A stretch of 6,355 bases of DNA from Vitreoscilla sp. (GTDB taxonomy: Bacteria; Pseudomonadota; Gammaproteobacteria; Burkholderiales; Burkholderiaceae): the NCBI GenBank assembly GCA_014378125.1, contig JACMOG010000679.1:1-6355 (forward strand), written 5' to 3'. Made by a program: the position numbers and the translations under genes. The notes beneath the pieces were generated by a model. The model ran no database searches, had not been told where the DNA came from, and saw only the letters and a program-made list of their open reading frames with translations. This document shows positions 6,197-6,355 of the stretch, one piece after another. Within the stretch, counting starts at the first letter, position 1. Each line of letters starts with the position of its first letter.

Positions 6197-6355
6197 TCAG
6201 GCGGAGACGGCCGGGGCCTGCTGCGTGAGGCGGTAGCCCGCGCCGCGCACCGTCTCGATCAGCGTGGCGCACTGCACCGGCGCGAGCGCCTCGCGCAGGC
6301 GCTTCACGTGGACGTCGACGGTGCGCTCCTCGATGAACACGTGGTCGCCCCATAC
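6197..6355 (-). CDS. phoB: PhoB, phosphate response regulator (C-terminal 52 codons only)
   Basis: The window edge cuts this gene, leaving the last 52 codons and a TGA stop. The visible part is the winged-helix DNA-binding end of an OmpR/PhoB-type regulator. It starts at VWGDHVFIEERTVDVHV, runs through the recognition helix (RTVDVHVKRLREAL) and ends with the wing hairpin IETVRGAGYRL plus a short tail (TQQAPAVSA). The VWG..V..E.RTVDVH.(R/K)RLR pattern is what PhoB shows, and the phoR gene 40 bases downstream supports the name. PhoB binds pho boxes to activate phosphate-starvation genes. The receiver domain, the start and the promoter lie outside the window. The longer minus-strand frame that overlaps this stretch (6153-6353) is out of frame with it and Arg-rich, so I do not call it. 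Confidence 0.93.
   Translation of the reverse strand, partial: VWGDHVFIEERTVDVHVKRLREALAPVQCATLIETVRGAGYRLTQQAPAVSA

Noticed and set aside
5500..6228. Plus-strand open frame of 242 residues opposite phoR
   Set aside because: It is antisense to the conserved kinase and has His/Ala/Val/Arg-biased shadow composition.
1..6355. Defence system, prophage, CRISPR, toxin-antitoxin or other mobile cargo
   Set aside because: All six supported complete genes and the partial phoB are ordinary chromosomal types or an isolated unknown. No integrase, transposase, spacer array or toxin-like pair was seen on either strand.

Overview
This 6.4-kb window is GC-rich, densely packed chromosomal DNA. Its style suggests a betaproteobacterium of the order Burkholderiales: high third-position GC, a phoB-phoR pair, a two-gene nfeD/stomatin-like operon, and a short protein of a type I associate with that order. 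I assign the lineage from gene content and style only, not from any search. It looks like core or housekeeping sequence. I see no transposase, integrase, phage gene, tRNA, rRNA or CRISPR array.

Layout, left to right. (1) 33-2039, minus strand: a secreted S9-family (prolyl oligopeptidase-like) serine peptidase with a full catalytic triad. Its best start is a TTG codon behind a good ribosome binding site, well inside the longest open frame. (2) 2040-2216: a 177-base gap with a GC palindrome just past the next gene's stop and the leader of the peptidase. (3) 2217-3596, minus strand: an NfeD-type membrane protein followed after 21 bases by an SPFH/band 7 (stomatin/QmcA-like) protein, the classic nfeD-stomatin pair. 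(4) 3597-3683: an 87-base divergent promoter region. (5) 3684-4172, plus strand: a 162-residue protein of unknown function. (6) 4173-4213: a 41-base convergent gap occupied by a REP-like repeat containing GGGGTC/GACCCC arms. (7) 4214-4726, minus strand: a RimJ/RimL-like GNAT acetyltransferase. (8) 4727-4803: a small gap with a hairpin and a 7-base tandem repeat. (9) 4804-6156, minus strand: PhoR, the phosphate-sensing histidine kinase. (10) 6197-6355, minus strand: the last 52 codons of PhoB, cut by the window edge.

Functionally, PhoB and PhoR form the phosphate-starvation two-component system, which phosphorylates and dephosphorylates PhoB in response to phosphate supply through PstSCAB/PhoU (not in this window). 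NfeD and the SPFH protein probably form a membrane scaffold complex. The acetyltransferase may be read through from phoBR. The S9 peptidase stands alone as an envelope peptide-degrading enzyme.

I did not find an obviously new multi-gene system. The items most worth checking are the REP-like repeat, the unknown 162-residue protein with a possibly leaderless start, and the repeat at the end of phoR that places stop codons in all three frames.
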